Assembly: GCA_028282095.1 (NCBI GenBank)
Contig: JANQIP010000159.1
Coordinates: forward strand, 17,263 to 81,262
Direction: 5' to 3'
Source of the DNA: Xanthobacteraceae bacterium
GTDB lineage: Bacteria > Pseudomonadota > Alphaproteobacteria > Rhizobiales > Xanthobacteraceae
Length of the DNA stretch: 64,000 bases
This document shows, one piece after another, positions 46,035 to 55,654 of this stretch. The notes beneath the pieces were generated by a model. The model had not been told where the DNA came from and made no database searches. It saw only the letters and a program-made list of their open reading frames with translations. Position 1 is the stretch's first letter; every line of letters begins with the position of its first letter. Made by a program: the position numbers and the translations under genes.

Positions 46035-47084
46035 ATGGAACCTGCGCAGAAACGGGGTGTTCCACCAGAGGAACACAAGATTCGAAACCAAGATGCTGCC
46101 ATCGATTGGAACGGTGTGCGGATATTCTTGGAGGTCGTTCGCAATGGCAGCTTTCGATCGGCTGCGGAGAAACTCGGCCAATCCATTAACCTCGTCCGCC
46201 GGCGGGTCGACGAGCTCGAATACGCACTGGGGTTCCCGCTGCTGACCCGCCATGTTGACGGCGTGCGCCTGACCTCGGAGGGCCAGAAGATACTCGTAGC
46301 CGCGGAAGACATGGAGCGCGCGACCTTCGCGCTGCGGCGCGTGCGTGATCGGGCCGATAAAACGATCTCCGGCGAGGTGCGGCTGGCCGTAACCGAGGGA
46401 CTCGGCACTTTCTGGATTATCCCCCGCCTGGTCGAACTCCAAAGAGCCTATCCGCGTTTACTTATTGATATGCGGTGTGCCATGGAATCGGCCGATGTCT
46501 TAAGAATGGAGGCCGATGCCTGCGTCCAACTAACGCGGCCGACGGCGAGCGAGTTAAAAGTCGTCAAGCTCGGGCGACTCCACGTTATGCCCTTTGCGGC
46601 ACAGTCTTATATAGACACTTTCGGCACTCCGAGATCCTTCGAGGAATTGCTGCAGCACAAAATCGTGCTGCAGGTTGCCGAGCAAGTCTCTTCTCAAACC
46701 GAGTATGATCGGCTATTCCCTGGTGTGCCGCAGCCTGGATTTGTTGCGATGCGGACCAATGTGACGAGTGCGCATTATTGGTCGATCGCGAAAGGCGCAG
46801 GCATCGGGATGCTACCGACCTATGCGCATGCGCTCGGCGCTCGCATCGTTCCCATCGAGATCGGTCTACGCTATCCCTACGATATCTGGCTGACCTATCA
46901 TCCGGACGCCAGTCGGATCCAGCGGGCGCGCCGACTGATCGACTGGATCATGGAGAACTTCGACGCGCGGCAATTTCCATGGTTTCGCGATGAATTCATC
47001 CACCCGTACGATCTCCCAAAGGTTTACGGCGGCGAACCTTTGATCAATCTCTTCGAGGGCTTTCTCTCCGCAAGCAATGGGTGA
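46035..47084 (+). CDS. LysR-type transcriptional regulator
   Basis: FLEVVRNGSFRSAAEKLGQSINLVRRRVDELEYALGFPLLTRHVDGVRLTSEGQ; LysR effector domain. Confidence 0.88.
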   Translation: MEPAQKRGVPPEEHKIRNQDAAIDWNGVRIFLEVVRNGSFRSAAEKLGQSINLVRRRVDELEYALGFPLLTRHVDGVRLTSEGQKILVAAEDMERATFALRRVRDRADKTISGEVRLAVTEGLGTFWIIPRLVELQRAYPRLLIDMRCAMESADVLRMEADACVQLTRPTASELKVVKLGRLHVMPFAAQSYIDTFGTPRSFEELLQHKIVLQVAEQVSSQTEYDRLFPGVPQPGFVAMRTNVTSAHYWSIAKGAGIGMLPTYAHALGARIVPIEIGLRYPYDIWLTYHPDASRIQRARRLIDWIMENFDARQFPWFRDEFIHPYDLPKVYGGEPLINLFEGFLSASNG

Positions 47085-47527
47085 ATGCAGTGACACTTCG
47101 AACCACCAACGCTGAACGACAACACAAAAGACGTGTCGACATCATCGATGTCGAGATCGGCGGCCGCATCCGCGCTCGCAGACTGACCAAAGGCATGTCG
47201 CAGACCACGCTCGCCAAAGGCCTCGGCGTGACATTCCAGCAAGTTCAGAAATACGAAAACGGCTCCAATCGCGTGAGCGCCGGACGACTGCGACGAATCG
47301 CCGAAATCCTGGAAGTGCCGACCGCGTTCTTCTTTCCCGGTTCGGAACAGCACGCGACCGAAGTCAGCCCGATACTGACCTCGGCCGCGCAGTTCCTCGA
47401 TACGGCGCGCGCCGTGCGCCTGGTCAAGGCATTCTCCCAGATCGAGAACCCGCAGATCCAAATGGCCCTTGTCGAACTGATCGAACGTCTCGCGGTCCAT
47501 CGCGATACGGAAGCAGGCCGCGCCTAA
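47081..47527 (+). CDS. XRE-family helix-turn-helix regulator (PraR-like)
   Basis: IGGRIRARRLTKGMSQTTLAKGLGVTFQQVQKYENGSNRVSAGRLRRIAEILEVP; GTG start overlaps the LysR stop. Confidence 0.88.
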   Translation: MNAVTLRTTNAERQHKRRVDIIDVEIGGRIRARRLTKGMSQTTLAKGLGVTFQQVQKYENGSNRVSAGRLRRIAEILEVPTAFFFPGSEQHATEVSPILTSAAQFLDTARAVRLVKAFSQIENPQIQMALVELIERLAVHRDTEAGRA

Positions 47528-47579
47528 GGCACGATCGCTTCAGGTTGCAAGCGATCGCGACCGTTCGCTTTGTCTTCTC

Positions 47580-47845
47580 GTACGGTCTCGTCGAAAAAGT
47601 CTGCCGACTTTCGGGATCGTGCGCTCTGTTCTCCGCACGATCTTATCCGAAAAGTCCACGACTTTTCGGGATCGTGCTTGCTGTTCTCCGCACGGTCTTA
47701 TCCGGAAAGTCTGCAGCTTTTCGGGATCGTGCTCGCTGTTCTCCGCACGATCTTATCCGGAAAGTCTGCAGCTTTTCGGGATCGTGCTTGCTGTTCTCCG
47801 CACGATCTTATCCGAAAAGTCCACGACTTTTCGGGACCATGCTCG
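47580..47845. repeat. Tandem array of family A palindromes, five copies, exact 55-bp period
   Basis: GCACGATCTTATCCG(A/G)AAAGTC..CTTTTCGGGATCGTGC units at about 47580, 47635, 47690, 47745 and 47800. Confidence 0.93.
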
Positions 47846-47863
47846 AAACCCGCGATCGGCGCT

Positions 47864-48676
47864 TCACGTAAGCGCGTCGACCTCGACCGACACCCGCAAC
47901 CCGTCATAGGCGGGCTCGACATGCGGCGGCAGACGAGCGCTGAGCGCATCGAAATCGAGATCGGCGTTCATATTGGTCAGGATCGCACGCTTGGGCTTGA
48001 GCCGGTCGATCCAGGCGAGCGCCTGCTCGACGTTGAAATGGCTCGAATGGGGCTGGTCGCGCAGCGCGTCCACGATCCACAGATCGAGGCCGTGCAGTGC
48101 ATCGGCGCTCTCCGGCGGCAGGTGCGCGAGATCGCTCGAATAGGCGACGCTGCCGAAGCGAAACCCCAGCGACGAAATATCGCCGTGTTCCTGCCGGAAC
48201 GGAAGGACGGGAATCGCCCCACCCTCGCCCGCGATCGCAAGCGGCTCCCCCGCTCTGATATGGTGTTCCTTCGCGATCGGCGGATAGGCGCTGCCCGGCG
48301 GCGTCTTGAAGCAATAGCCGAACCGGTTCAACAGCACGCGCCAGGTCGGCTCGTCGACATAGATGTCGAGCAGCCGGCGATGTTTCATTGACAGGCATCG
48401 CAGGTCGTCGATGCCGTGCGTGTGGTCGGCATGCTCGTGGGTGTAGAGCACGCCGTCCAACCAGTCGACCTCGGCATCGATGAGCTGCGTGCGTAGATCG
48501 GGCGATGTGTCGACCAGCACCGAGGTGCGCCCGTTCGTCCCCGTTCGCTCGACGAGCAGCGAGCAACGGCGGCGTCGGTTCTTGGGATTGCGCGGATCGC
48601 AGGCGCCCCATCCGAGGGCCGGACGCGGGACGCCCCCGGAAGAGCCGCATCCGAGAATGGTGAAGGTCAGGCTCAT
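47864..48676 (-). CDS. MBL-fold metallo-hydrolase (PhnP-like)
   Basis: LGCGSSGGVPRPALGWGACDP; YTHEHADHTHGIDDLR. Confidence 0.92.
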   Translation of the reverse strand: MSLTFTILGCGSSGGVPRPALGWGACDPRNPKNRRRRCSLLVERTGTNGRTSVLVDTSPDLRTQLIDAEVDWLDGVLYTHEHADHTHGIDDLRCLSMKHRRLLDIYVDEPTWRVLLNRFGYCFKTPPGSAYPPIAKEHHIRAGEPLAIAGEGGAIPVLPFRQEHGDISSLGFRFGSVAYSSDLAHLPPESADALHGLDLWIVDALRDQPHSSHFNVEQALAWIDRLKPKRAILTNMNADLDFDALSARLPPHVEPAYDGLRVSVEVDALT

Positions 48677-49470
48677 GCCGCCACCGCCGCCGGGCGCGGC
48701 ACCTTGGCAAACAGCCGGAAGAAATTCTCAGTGGTCTCGTTGGCGATGGTCTCGAGTGAAGCGCCGCGCGCCTCCGCCAACACTTGTGCGGTCTCGACCA
48801 CAAAGGCCGGTTCGTTGCGTTTGCCCCGCCGGGACTGCGGCGCGAGATAGGGCGCATCGGTCTCGACCATAATGCGGTCGGCCGGCAGCGCCGCCGCGAT
48901 CGATCGCAATGCGTCGGATTTCTTGTAGGTGAGGATGCCCGTGAAGGAGATGTAATGGCCGAGCGCGATCGCCCGGTCGGCGAGGTCGCGGCCACCGGAA
49001 AAGCAGTGCAGCACCGCAATGAAGCTGCCCTGCCCGGTTTCCTCCTCGAGAATGCGAGCCGTGTCGGCATCGGCGTCGCGGGTGTGGACGATCAGCGGAA
49101 GCCCGCTTTCGCGCGCGGCAGCAATGTGCTTGCGGAAAACCCGCTCCTGAACGTCGCGCGGGCTGCGGTCGTAGAAATAGTCGAGACCGGCCTCGCCGAT
49201 CGCGACGACCTTCGGCCGCGTGGCGCGATCGAGCAGCTCGCTGAGCGTCACGTCTTGCTCTTTGGCCGCATGATGCGGATGGGTGCCGACCGAGCAGAAG
49301 ACCGGCGCGTGGCGCTCGGCGATCGCAAGCAGCGTGTCGTGCTGGCGCACCCGGGTCGAGATCGTGAGCATGCGGGCGACGCCGGCGGCCTCGGCGCGCG
49401 CGACGACGGCGTCGAGCTCGTCTCTGAGCTCGGGAAAATCGAGATGGCAATGGCTGTCGACGAGCATCAT
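48673..49470 (-). CDS. TatD family metal-dependent hydrolase
   Basis: LVDSHCHLDFPEL; VAIGEAGLDYFYD; ETDAPYLAPQSRRGKRNEP. Confidence 0.95.
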   Translation of the reverse strand: MMLVDSHCHLDFPELRDELDAVVARAEAAGVARMLTISTRVRQHDTLLAIAERHAPVFCSVGTHPHHAAKEQDVTLSELLDRATRPKVVAIGEAGLDYFYDRSPRDVQERVFRKHIAAARESGLPLIVHTRDADADTARILEEETGQGSFIAVLHCFSGGRDLADRAIALGHYISFTGILTYKKSDALRSIAAALPADRIMVETDAPYLAPQSRRGKRNEPAFVVETAQVLAEARGASLETIANETTENFFRLFAKVPRPAAVAA

Positions 49471-49541
49471 TCAGGCCTCTACGGGCTTACGGTTCTCAAG
49501 TGCCTCTGCGAGACGCTTTACCATGGAGCGAACGCCCTCCA

Positions 49542-49949
49542 TCAAGCGGTCCAGTCAACCACGATCAGCCCGGGCACGCGCTCAAATTCCCGGGTGTTTG
49601 CGGTAACAAGCGTCGTGCGCGCGCGGCGAGCCTGGCTCGCGATGAGAAGATCAAAGGGGCCGATCGGCGTTCCCAGCCGCTCGAGATGGTCACGAATATC
49701 GGCCGCCTCGCGGGCATCCGCTTCCTCGAAATCGATGAGCCTGATCCCGCCGCTCGCGATGAAGAGCGCGATCTTATCTTCGTTGGCCTGGCGCTGCTTG
49801 CTCGCAGCCGCCCCGAACATCAACTCATGAAAAACGATCGTTGAAAGGCCGAGCGGGGTGCGAGCCGTCCGCGCGGCATCGAATCGTGCGCGCACTGGCG
49901 GCCGATCATTCAAGAGTGCAATCGCGACATTGGTGTCGAGGTGGATCAC
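49542..49949 (-). CDS. vapC: Type II toxin VapC, PIN domain
   Basis: [22 protein letters not shown]-like [41 protein letters not shown]. Confidence 0.92.
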   Translation of the reverse strand: MIHLDTNVAIALLNDRPPVRARFDAARTARTPLGLSTIVFHELMFGAAASKQRQANEDKIALFIASGGIRLIDFEEADAREAADIRDHLERLGTPIGPFDLLIASQARRARTTLVTANTREFERVPGLIVVDWTA

Positions 49950-50191
49950 CGCTCGAACACCACCCGATCGGCCGGCAGGGAGGGCTGTTCGCGCCCTTCG
50001 GGCATGAATGGAGCATCGCCGGTCTCATCGATGCTCTCCCAGGGCATCGTGTTGTTGGCCGAGATGGCTTCAAGAATCACCCGGCTGCCCACCTTGGTGA
50101 CGCGTACCTCCTTGCCGTCGAACCGGAACTCTTTCGGCAACCGCACGGCCTGCGACCGTCCATGGTTGAACAATTTCGCTGTCCCGGTCAT
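49946..50191 (-). CDS. vapB: VapB-type antitoxin (AbrB-like)
   Basis: [27 protein letters not shown]; 4-nt overlap with vapC. Confidence 0.92.
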   Translation of the reverse strand: MTGTAKLFNHGRSQAVRLPKEFRFDGKEVRVTKVGSRVILEAISANNTMPWESIDETGDAPFMPEGREQPSLPADRVVFER

Positions 50192-50204
50192 CGCACAGGC
50201 CCCA

Positions 50205-50230
50205 TAGTATCTATCAATTGATAGATACTA
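50205..50230. promoter_or_regulatory. 26-bp perfect palindrome, candidate VapBC operator
   Basis: TAGTATCTATCAATTGATAGATACTA, 13 nt upstream of the vapB start codon. Confidence 0.75.
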
Positions 50231-50280
50231 GCGTGTCTCGCATGTCCGTCAACCCCGGCCAGCCTGCGCGGCCGGTCGTC

Positions 50281-51855
50281 TTAAAGGCGCGCATCGTTCC
50301 TCTCGGCAGCTTCCGAAGGCGGTTCGACATAGCGCGGGAACACCGGTGCGGGCGGGGGAAGCTCTGAGCCCTTCTTGATCCGTCGTCGTACGAGGAAGCG
50401 AAATTCGCGCTCGCTCGCTGGTATGGCGAGAAGATCAAGTAGCTTGTCTGCTGATTGCGGCATAAACGGCCAAACGAGGATGGCTATTCGCCGAATAACC
50501 TCTGCCGTAACGTAAAGCACCGTTCTGAACCTCGTTCGGTTCGACTTCGCTAGTTCCCAAGGAGCTTCCGCCACGAAATAACGATTAGCGTCAGCGACTA
50601 CCAACCAGACCATCGTGAGCACCTGATTAAGCTGCTGTGTCGCCATTGCCTCGCGTGCTTTCCCGATCATCGCGTCGGCTGAGGCAAGAAGCGCCTTGTC
50701 GTTCTCAGAGTACTTCCCCGGTTTCGGCAAAATCCCTTTTAGCTGCCGCGCGATCATCGTCAGGGAGCGCTGCGCCAGGTTCCCCAGATCATTGGCGAGA
50801 TCGGCATTGATGCGGCTGACGATGGCCTCATGGCTGTAATTGCCGTCCTGGCCGAACGGCACCTCGCGCAGGAAGAAATAGCGAAGCTGGTCGACTCCAT
50901 AGGCGTCCGCAAGCGCGAACGGATCGATGACATTGCCGACCGATTTCGACATCTTCTCGCCGCGGTTGAATAGAAAGCCGTGGCTGAATACACGGCGCGG
51001 CACCTCGACGCCCGCCGACATCAGGAAGGCCGGCCAGTAGACCGCGTGGAACCGTAAGATATCCTTGCCGATCACATGCAGATCGGCCGGCCAGTAGCGG
51101 CGGAACATCTCGCTCTCGGTGTCGGGAAAGCCGACGCCGGTAATGTAGTTCGTCAGCGCATCGACCCACACATACATGATGTGCCTGGGATCGCCCGGCA
51201 CGCGGATCCCCCAGTCGAAGGTGGTGCGCGAGATCGAAAGATCCTGCAGCCCGCCGCGCACAAAGCTCGCCACTTCGTTCATCCGTTCCCGCGGCAGCAC
51301 AAAATCGGGCACGCGCGTATAGAGGTCGAGGAGCCGGTCCTGGAAGGCGGACAGACGAAAGAAATAACTCTCCTCCTCGACCCATTCGACCGGCGTACCG
51401 GTCGGCCCGCACCGTACCCCGTCGGCGTCGACCGCGGTCTCGTTCTCGCCGTAATAGGCCTCGTCGCGCACCGAGTACCAGCCGGAATAGTTTGAAAGGT
51501 AGATGTCGCCCGCCTGCGCCATCCGCTCCCAGATCGCGGCGCTGGAACGATGATGGCGCGGCTCGGTGGTGCGGATGAAATCGTCGTTCGAGCAGTTCAG
51601 TCGCGCGACCATGTCCTTGAACAGCGGCACATTGCGGTCGGCAAGGTCTTGCGCAACGATTCCCTCCTTCGCCGCCGTCTGCAGCATCTTGATGCCGTGC
51701 TCGTCGGTGCCGGTCAGAAAGAAGACATCGTGGCCGTCGAGCCGCATGAAGCGCGCAATCGCGTCGGTCGCGATCGCCTCATAGGCATGGCCGATATGGG
51801 GCGGACCGTTCGGATAGGCGATTGCGGTGGTGATAAAATAGCGCTTCGACGCCAT
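50281..51855 (-). CDS. metG: Methionyl-tRNA synthetase
   Basis: [43 protein letters not shown]; start at MASKRYF. Confidence 0.96.
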   Translation of the reverse strand: MASKRYFITTAIAYPNGPPHIGHAYEAIATDAIARFMRLDGHDVFFLTGTDEHGIKMLQTAAKEGIVAQDLADRNVPLFKDMVARLNCSNDDFIRTTEPRHHRSSAAIWERMAQAGDIYLSNYSGWYSVRDEAYYGENETAVDADGVRCGPTGTPVEWVEEESYFFRLSAFQDRLLDLYTRVPDFVLPRERMNEVASFVRGGLQDLSISRTTFDWGIRVPGDPRHIMYVWVDALTNYITGVGFPDTESEMFRRYWPADLHVIGKDILRFHAVYWPAFLMSAGVEVPRRVFSHGFLFNRGEKMSKSVGNVIDPFALADAYGVDQLRYFFLREVPFGQDGNYSHEAIVSRINADLANDLGNLAQRSLTMIARQLKGILPKPGKYSENDKALLASADAMIGKAREAMATQQLNQVLTMVWLVVADANRYFVAEAPWELAKSNRTRFRTVLYVTAEVIRRIAILVWPFMPQSADKLLDLLAIPASEREFRFLVRRRIKKGSELPPPAPVFPRYVEPPSEAAERNDARL

Positions 51856-51957
51856 CCCGGATGATCTCGCAAGCATGGAAAGACAGGCAAGGCTCAAACG
51901 CGCGGATGGCCGGGAGGATTGCGGGCAACGACGCGTCGGCAAATCTGGCAAACAGGT

Positions 51958-51994
51958 ATCAACCGGGCGCCGCCTCGGCAAGCCACCCGAACAC
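51958..51994 (-). pseudogene. Duplicated fragment of the holB 3' end ([11 protein letters not shown]-stop)
   Basis: 37-nt match with one mismatch to 52335-52371. Confidence 0.8.
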
Positions 51995-52062
51995 AATACG
52001 GCGCACGGAAACTCGGTTGGTCCTTGTTTCAGCGCAGCCAGAGCCGCACGGTCGACGCTGCC

Positions 52063-52218
52063 TCACGGAAAGAACAGGCGCGTCAGAATCGCGATGTTGA
52101 GTGCAATGCCGAATCCCACCATCCATTTGAGCATAGTCAATTCGGCATCGATACGGTTGAAGCGGTTTTCATGATCGGCCGGCGCTTCAGCCGCCTTGCG
52201 CGTTTCCGAGATCATCAT
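52063..52218 (-). CDS. Candidate 51-aa membrane protein, below the ORF-track length cutoff
   Basis: MMISETRKAAEAPADHENRFNRIDAELTMLKWMVGFGIALNIAILTRLFFP-stop; charged helix plus TM. Confidence 0.55.
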   Translation of the reverse strand: MMISETRKAAEAPADHENRFNRIDAELTMLKWMVGFGIALNIAILTRLFFP

Positions 52219-52335
52219 AGCCACGGCCGAAAACTCCTTTCATCCAGATGATAGCAGAGCACCGAATTTCAAGGAATGTTGCGGCCTTGGAGCGAATCTC
52301 TCCCCGGTTCGACGACGCCGGCTCTTGGTCTCGGA

Positions 52336-53388
52336 TCAACCGGGCGCCACCTCGGCAAGCCACCCGAACACCGCGAAGACGAATGGCCGGCGGTCGAGAT
52401 TGAAGGTCTCGACCTCGCGTGCGGCGCCGTCGAGCCGGGCCCAGACCTCCGCCAGCGGCGCAAGCTGACTTGCGTCTTGCGGCCTGCGGCGCAGCTCGTT
52501 CGACAGCCACTCGCGCACGGTCTCGACAAAGGTCTCGAGGGCATCGCGCTCGCCTTGGTCGAGCGCGTCGGCAAGGCTGTGCAACGCGCGGGGATCAAGG
52601 GCCGGCACGCGCTCAAGCTGCTCGGTCACGCGCGCGCGCACGGCAAGCAGTGGGCCGCCGCATAATGCGATGGCGCGGGCAACGCTGCCGTCCGCCCCTG
52701 CCGCAGCGGCAAGGAGAGCGGGATCTTCAGCATCGCGTCCGAGCGCGACGGCGGCCGCCTGCGCCACGGCCGGCGGATCGAGCGGGCGCAGCATCAGGAC
52801 GCGGCAGCGCGAGCGGATCGTCGGGAGCACGCGGGCGGTCGAATGGGCGACCAGCAGCACAAGAGAGCGTTGCGGCGGCTCCTCGATGATCTTGAGCAAC
52901 GAGTTGGCACCGGCGGGGTTGAGCTCGTCGACGGAATCGACGATCGCGATGCGCCAGCCCCCCTCGCCCGCGGTCGAGCCGAAGAACACGACGGCCCGGC
53001 GCACATCGTCGACCGGAATATCCTGAAAAAGCCGGCCGGTCTTCTCGTTGATCCGCCGTTCCAGAGCGAAAAGATCGCCCTGGGCGCGCGCCGTAATGCG
53101 GCGCGCCACGGCATGCTCGGGGGCGACCGCGAGCGAAACCGCCTCCTTCACCTCGGTTGCAGCCGGATCGGGATTGGCGAGCACGAAGCGGGCGATTCGA
53201 TAGGCAAGCGTCGCCTTGCCGATGCCGGCAGGTCCGCCGATCAGCCAGGCATGCGGCATTCGCCCGCCGCGATAGGCGGCGAGCAGCGCCTGCTCGGCCG
53301 CATGGTGCCCGAACAACAGGTCGGTCGCGCGCGGATGCGGAACTGCGGAGGTTGTCGTCGTCTCGCTTGTACGACGCGACGCGCTCAT
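52336..53388 (-). CDS. holB: DNA polymerase III subunit delta prime
   Basis: LLFGHHAAEQALLAAYRGGRMPHAWLIGGPAGIGKATLAYRIARF; SLLKIIEEPP; between tmk and metG. Confidence 0.93.
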   Translation of the reverse strand: MSASRRTSETTTTSAVPHPRATDLLFGHHAAEQALLAAYRGGRMPHAWLIGGPAGIGKATLAYRIARFVLANPDPAATEVKEAVSLAVAPEHAVARRITARAQGDLFALERRINEKTGRLFQDIPVDDVRRAVVFFGSTAGEGGWRIAIVDSVDELNPAGANSLLKIIEEPPQRSLVLLVAHSTARVLPTIRSRCRVLMLRPLDPPAVAQAAAVALGRDAEDPALLAAAAGADGSVARAIALCGGPLLAVRARVTEQLERVPALDPRALHSLADALDQGERDALETFVETVREWLSNELRRRPQDASQLAPLAEVWARLDGAAREVETFNLDRRPFVFAVFGWLAEVAPG

Positions 53389-54053
53389 GCGCGGACCGCT
53401 CCCACCGCCGGCTCGATCTTTGCGGCGCCGAGCCGGCTACAGACAATGTTCCAAACTTCGTCGGCGATCTTGTCCTCGGTACCATCCGCCACAATGAGAA
53501 CGCAGCGATCGGGATCGAGCGCAGCGATCTCTTGATAGGCCGTGCGCAGCCTCTCGTGGAATTCGGGCTCCTCATTCTCGAACCGGTCGGCCCCGGCGCC
53601 GGCCCGGCGGCCGGCCGCACGCTGCAAGCCGATCTCGGACGGAAGGTCGAGGATGATGGTCAGATCGGGCATCGTCTCACCGATCGTCACCCGCTCGAGG
53701 CCGCGCAGAATGCGCGGATCGACCTTGCCGAGCACCCCCTGATAGACCCGGGTGGAATCCAGAAACCGGTCGCAGATCACCCATGACCCGCGGTCGAGGG
53801 CTGGCCGGATTGTATGGTCGACATGATCGTTTCGGGCTGCGGCAAAGAGCACGGCTTCCACCTCCGGACCCAGCGGCTTGGCACCGCCCGAAAGCAGGAC
53901 GTACCGGATGATCTCGGCTCCCGCCGAGCCGCCGGGTTCGCGCGTGAGCACGGTGGCGATGCCGAGCGCTTCGAGCCGGTCTGCCAGCAGCCGCGCCTGA
54001 GTCGATTTGCCGGCGCCTTCTCCGCCTTCGAACGTGATGAACTTTCCTCGCAT
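53385..54053 (-). CDS. tmk: Thymidylate kinase
   Basis: KFITFEGGEGAGKSTQARLLADRL; TREPGGSAGAE; DRFLDSTRVYQG. Confidence 0.96.
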   Translation of the reverse strand: MRGKFITFEGGEGAGKSTQARLLADRLEALGIATVLTREPGGSAGAEIIRYVLLSGGAKPLGPEVEAVLFAAARNDHVDHTIRPALDRGSWVICDRFLDSTRVYQGVLGKVDPRILRGLERVTIGETMPDLTIILDLPSEIGLQRAAGRRAGAGADRFENEEPEFHERLRTAYQEIAALDPDRCVLIVADGTEDKIADEVWNIVCSRLGAAKIEPAVGAVRA

Positions 54054-54173
54054 CTGCGGCGCGTGCCTTTCGGACGGAAGCGAATTGCCAGAAATCGAAA
54101 TTCGGCCTCCTTGGTCTACGATGGTCGCGTGTTCTGCGGTGAATCAGTTTCCACTCGATTGAACAATGACCTG

Positions 54174-54419
54174 AAGCGCGATTGCGTCAAGTTTGATCAA
54201 TCGCGCGCTCTTTCCCTTTGTCTTTTCGCATGTTTTTGTTCGAAGAGTCTGGAGCTTTTCGCGGTCACGCTCTGCATTCCGTTCATTCCCACGAAAGCGG
54301 GAATCCCCCTTGGCGGTGCATCTGGTTCCCCGCTTTCGCGGGGACGAACGGACTAATCCGGTACTTTGTGCTACGGCACCAACACGATGAGACGGGCCCA
54401 AGCGTTGGTGCCGCATCAC
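54174..54419. repeat. Diverged family A composite, then family D (54280-54351), then family B (54368-54419)
   Basis: AGCGCGATTGCGTCAAGTTTGATCAATCGCGCGCTCT..; CGTTCATTCCCACGAAAGCGGG..GGGGACGAACGG; GTGCTACGGCACCAACACGATGAGACGGGCCCAAGCGTTGGTGCCGCATCAC. Confidence 0.8.
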
Positions 54420-55654
54420 TAGATCATGGCGATCCCGGCGCGGACCAGCCCGATAATGAGCTCCGACATTGCGTCGAAGGCGCGCCGCGAGAGATTGCCC
54501 CGCCCGACGCTCTCCGCTGCTTCCAGAGGCACTTCAAGCGAGAGATTGCCCTCGCGATAGACCTTGAGCTTGCCGATCTGCTGGCCTTCCTCGACCGGCG
54601 CCGGCACCGGTCCCGTATAGACGATCCTGGCGGTGAGGCGATCGTTGCTGTTGCGCGGGATCAGCATGGTGATCGCGTCCGACCCGGTCAACGGAACCGA
54701 CATCTGGGCACCGCCGAACACTCTGGCCTTCCCGATGATCTGGCCGTCCTCGAACAGCGGCCGTCGTTCAAATCCGCTAAAACCCCATTCGAGCAGCTTT
54801 TTTGCCTCGTTGGCGCGCCCCTTGGAGCTCTTCAGCCCGTTCACCACCACGATCAGCCGCAATCCGTTCTGCAGCGCTGAACCGACCAGACCGAACCCGC
54901 CTTTGCGGGTATAGCCGGTCTTCATGCCGTCGGCGCCGATATTGAGCTTGAGCAGCGGATTGCGGTTCCGCTGCAGGATCTTGTTCCAGGTGAACTGCTT
55001 CTCGCTATAGATCGGGTAGAATTCCGGGTAGGTGTAGATGATGTGCCGCGCGAGCTTGGCGAGATCGCGCACGGTGACGAGCTGCGCCGGATTATGAAGC
55101 CCGGTCGAATTGGCGAAATAGGAGTCTTCCAGCCCGAGTTCGCGCGCCCGTTTGTTCATCATGGCGGCGAAGGCGCGCTCGTTGCCGGCAATCCCTTCGG
55201 CAAGTGCGATGGCAGAGTCATTGCCGGACTGGATGATCATCCCGCGCAGGAGGTCTTCCACACGTACGCGGCTGTGGATCGGCGCAAACATGCTGGACGT
55301 GCGCGAGGGCGCGCCGCCGGTTCGCCAGGCGTTCTCGCTGATGAGGAATTCCTTGTCGAGGCTGAGCCGGCCCTGCTTGATTTCGTTGAAGACCACATCG
55401 GCCGTCATCAGCTTGGCAAGGCTCGACGGGGCGGTCAGCTCGTCGGCTCCCTTTTCGAACAGCACGGTTCCGGAGTCGGCGTCGATCAGGATCGCGTAAG
55501 GCGCGGCGGTCCGGAACCCGTCGTCCTTTTTCTTGGCAGCGAGTCCCGGATCGGCGGCAGCAAGCGCAATGGCCAGCACTCCGACAAGCGCGAGGACAAA
55601 GCCGCGTGCTGCGCCAGTGCAGGAGAAAGTTCTGGCAAGCCCGTCGTTGGACAT
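54419..55654 (-). CDS. dacC: D-alanyl-D-alanine carboxypeptidase (PBP5/6 family)
   Basis: SSLAKLMTADVVF (SxxK), SGNDSAIALAEG (SxN), KTGYTRKGGFGLVGSA (KTG). Confidence 0.93.
   Translation of the reverse strand: MSNDGLARTFSCTGAARGFVLALVGVLAIALAAADPGLAAKKKDDGFRTAAPYAILIDADSGTVLFEKGADELTAPSSLAKLMTADVVFNEIKQGRLSLDKEFLISENAWRTGGAPSRTSSMFAPIHSRVRVEDLLRGMIIQSGNDSAIALAEGIAGNERAFAAMMNKRARELGLEDSYFANSTGLHNPAQLVTVRDLAKLARHIIYTYPEFYPIYSEKQFTWNKILQRNRNPLLKLNIGADGMKTGYTRKGGFGLVGSALQNGLRLIVVVNGLKSSKGRANEAKKLLEWGFSGFERRPLFEDGQIIGKARVFGGAQMSVPLTGSDAITMLIPRNSNDRLTARIVYTGPVPAPVEEGQQIGKLKVYREGNLSLEVPLEAAESVGRGNLSRRAFDAMSELIIGLVRAGIAMI

Noticed and set aside
47580-47845. Possible CRISPR array with 55-bp period
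   Set aside because: The whole 55-bp unit is repeated, including the inter-palindrome part, so there are no spacers
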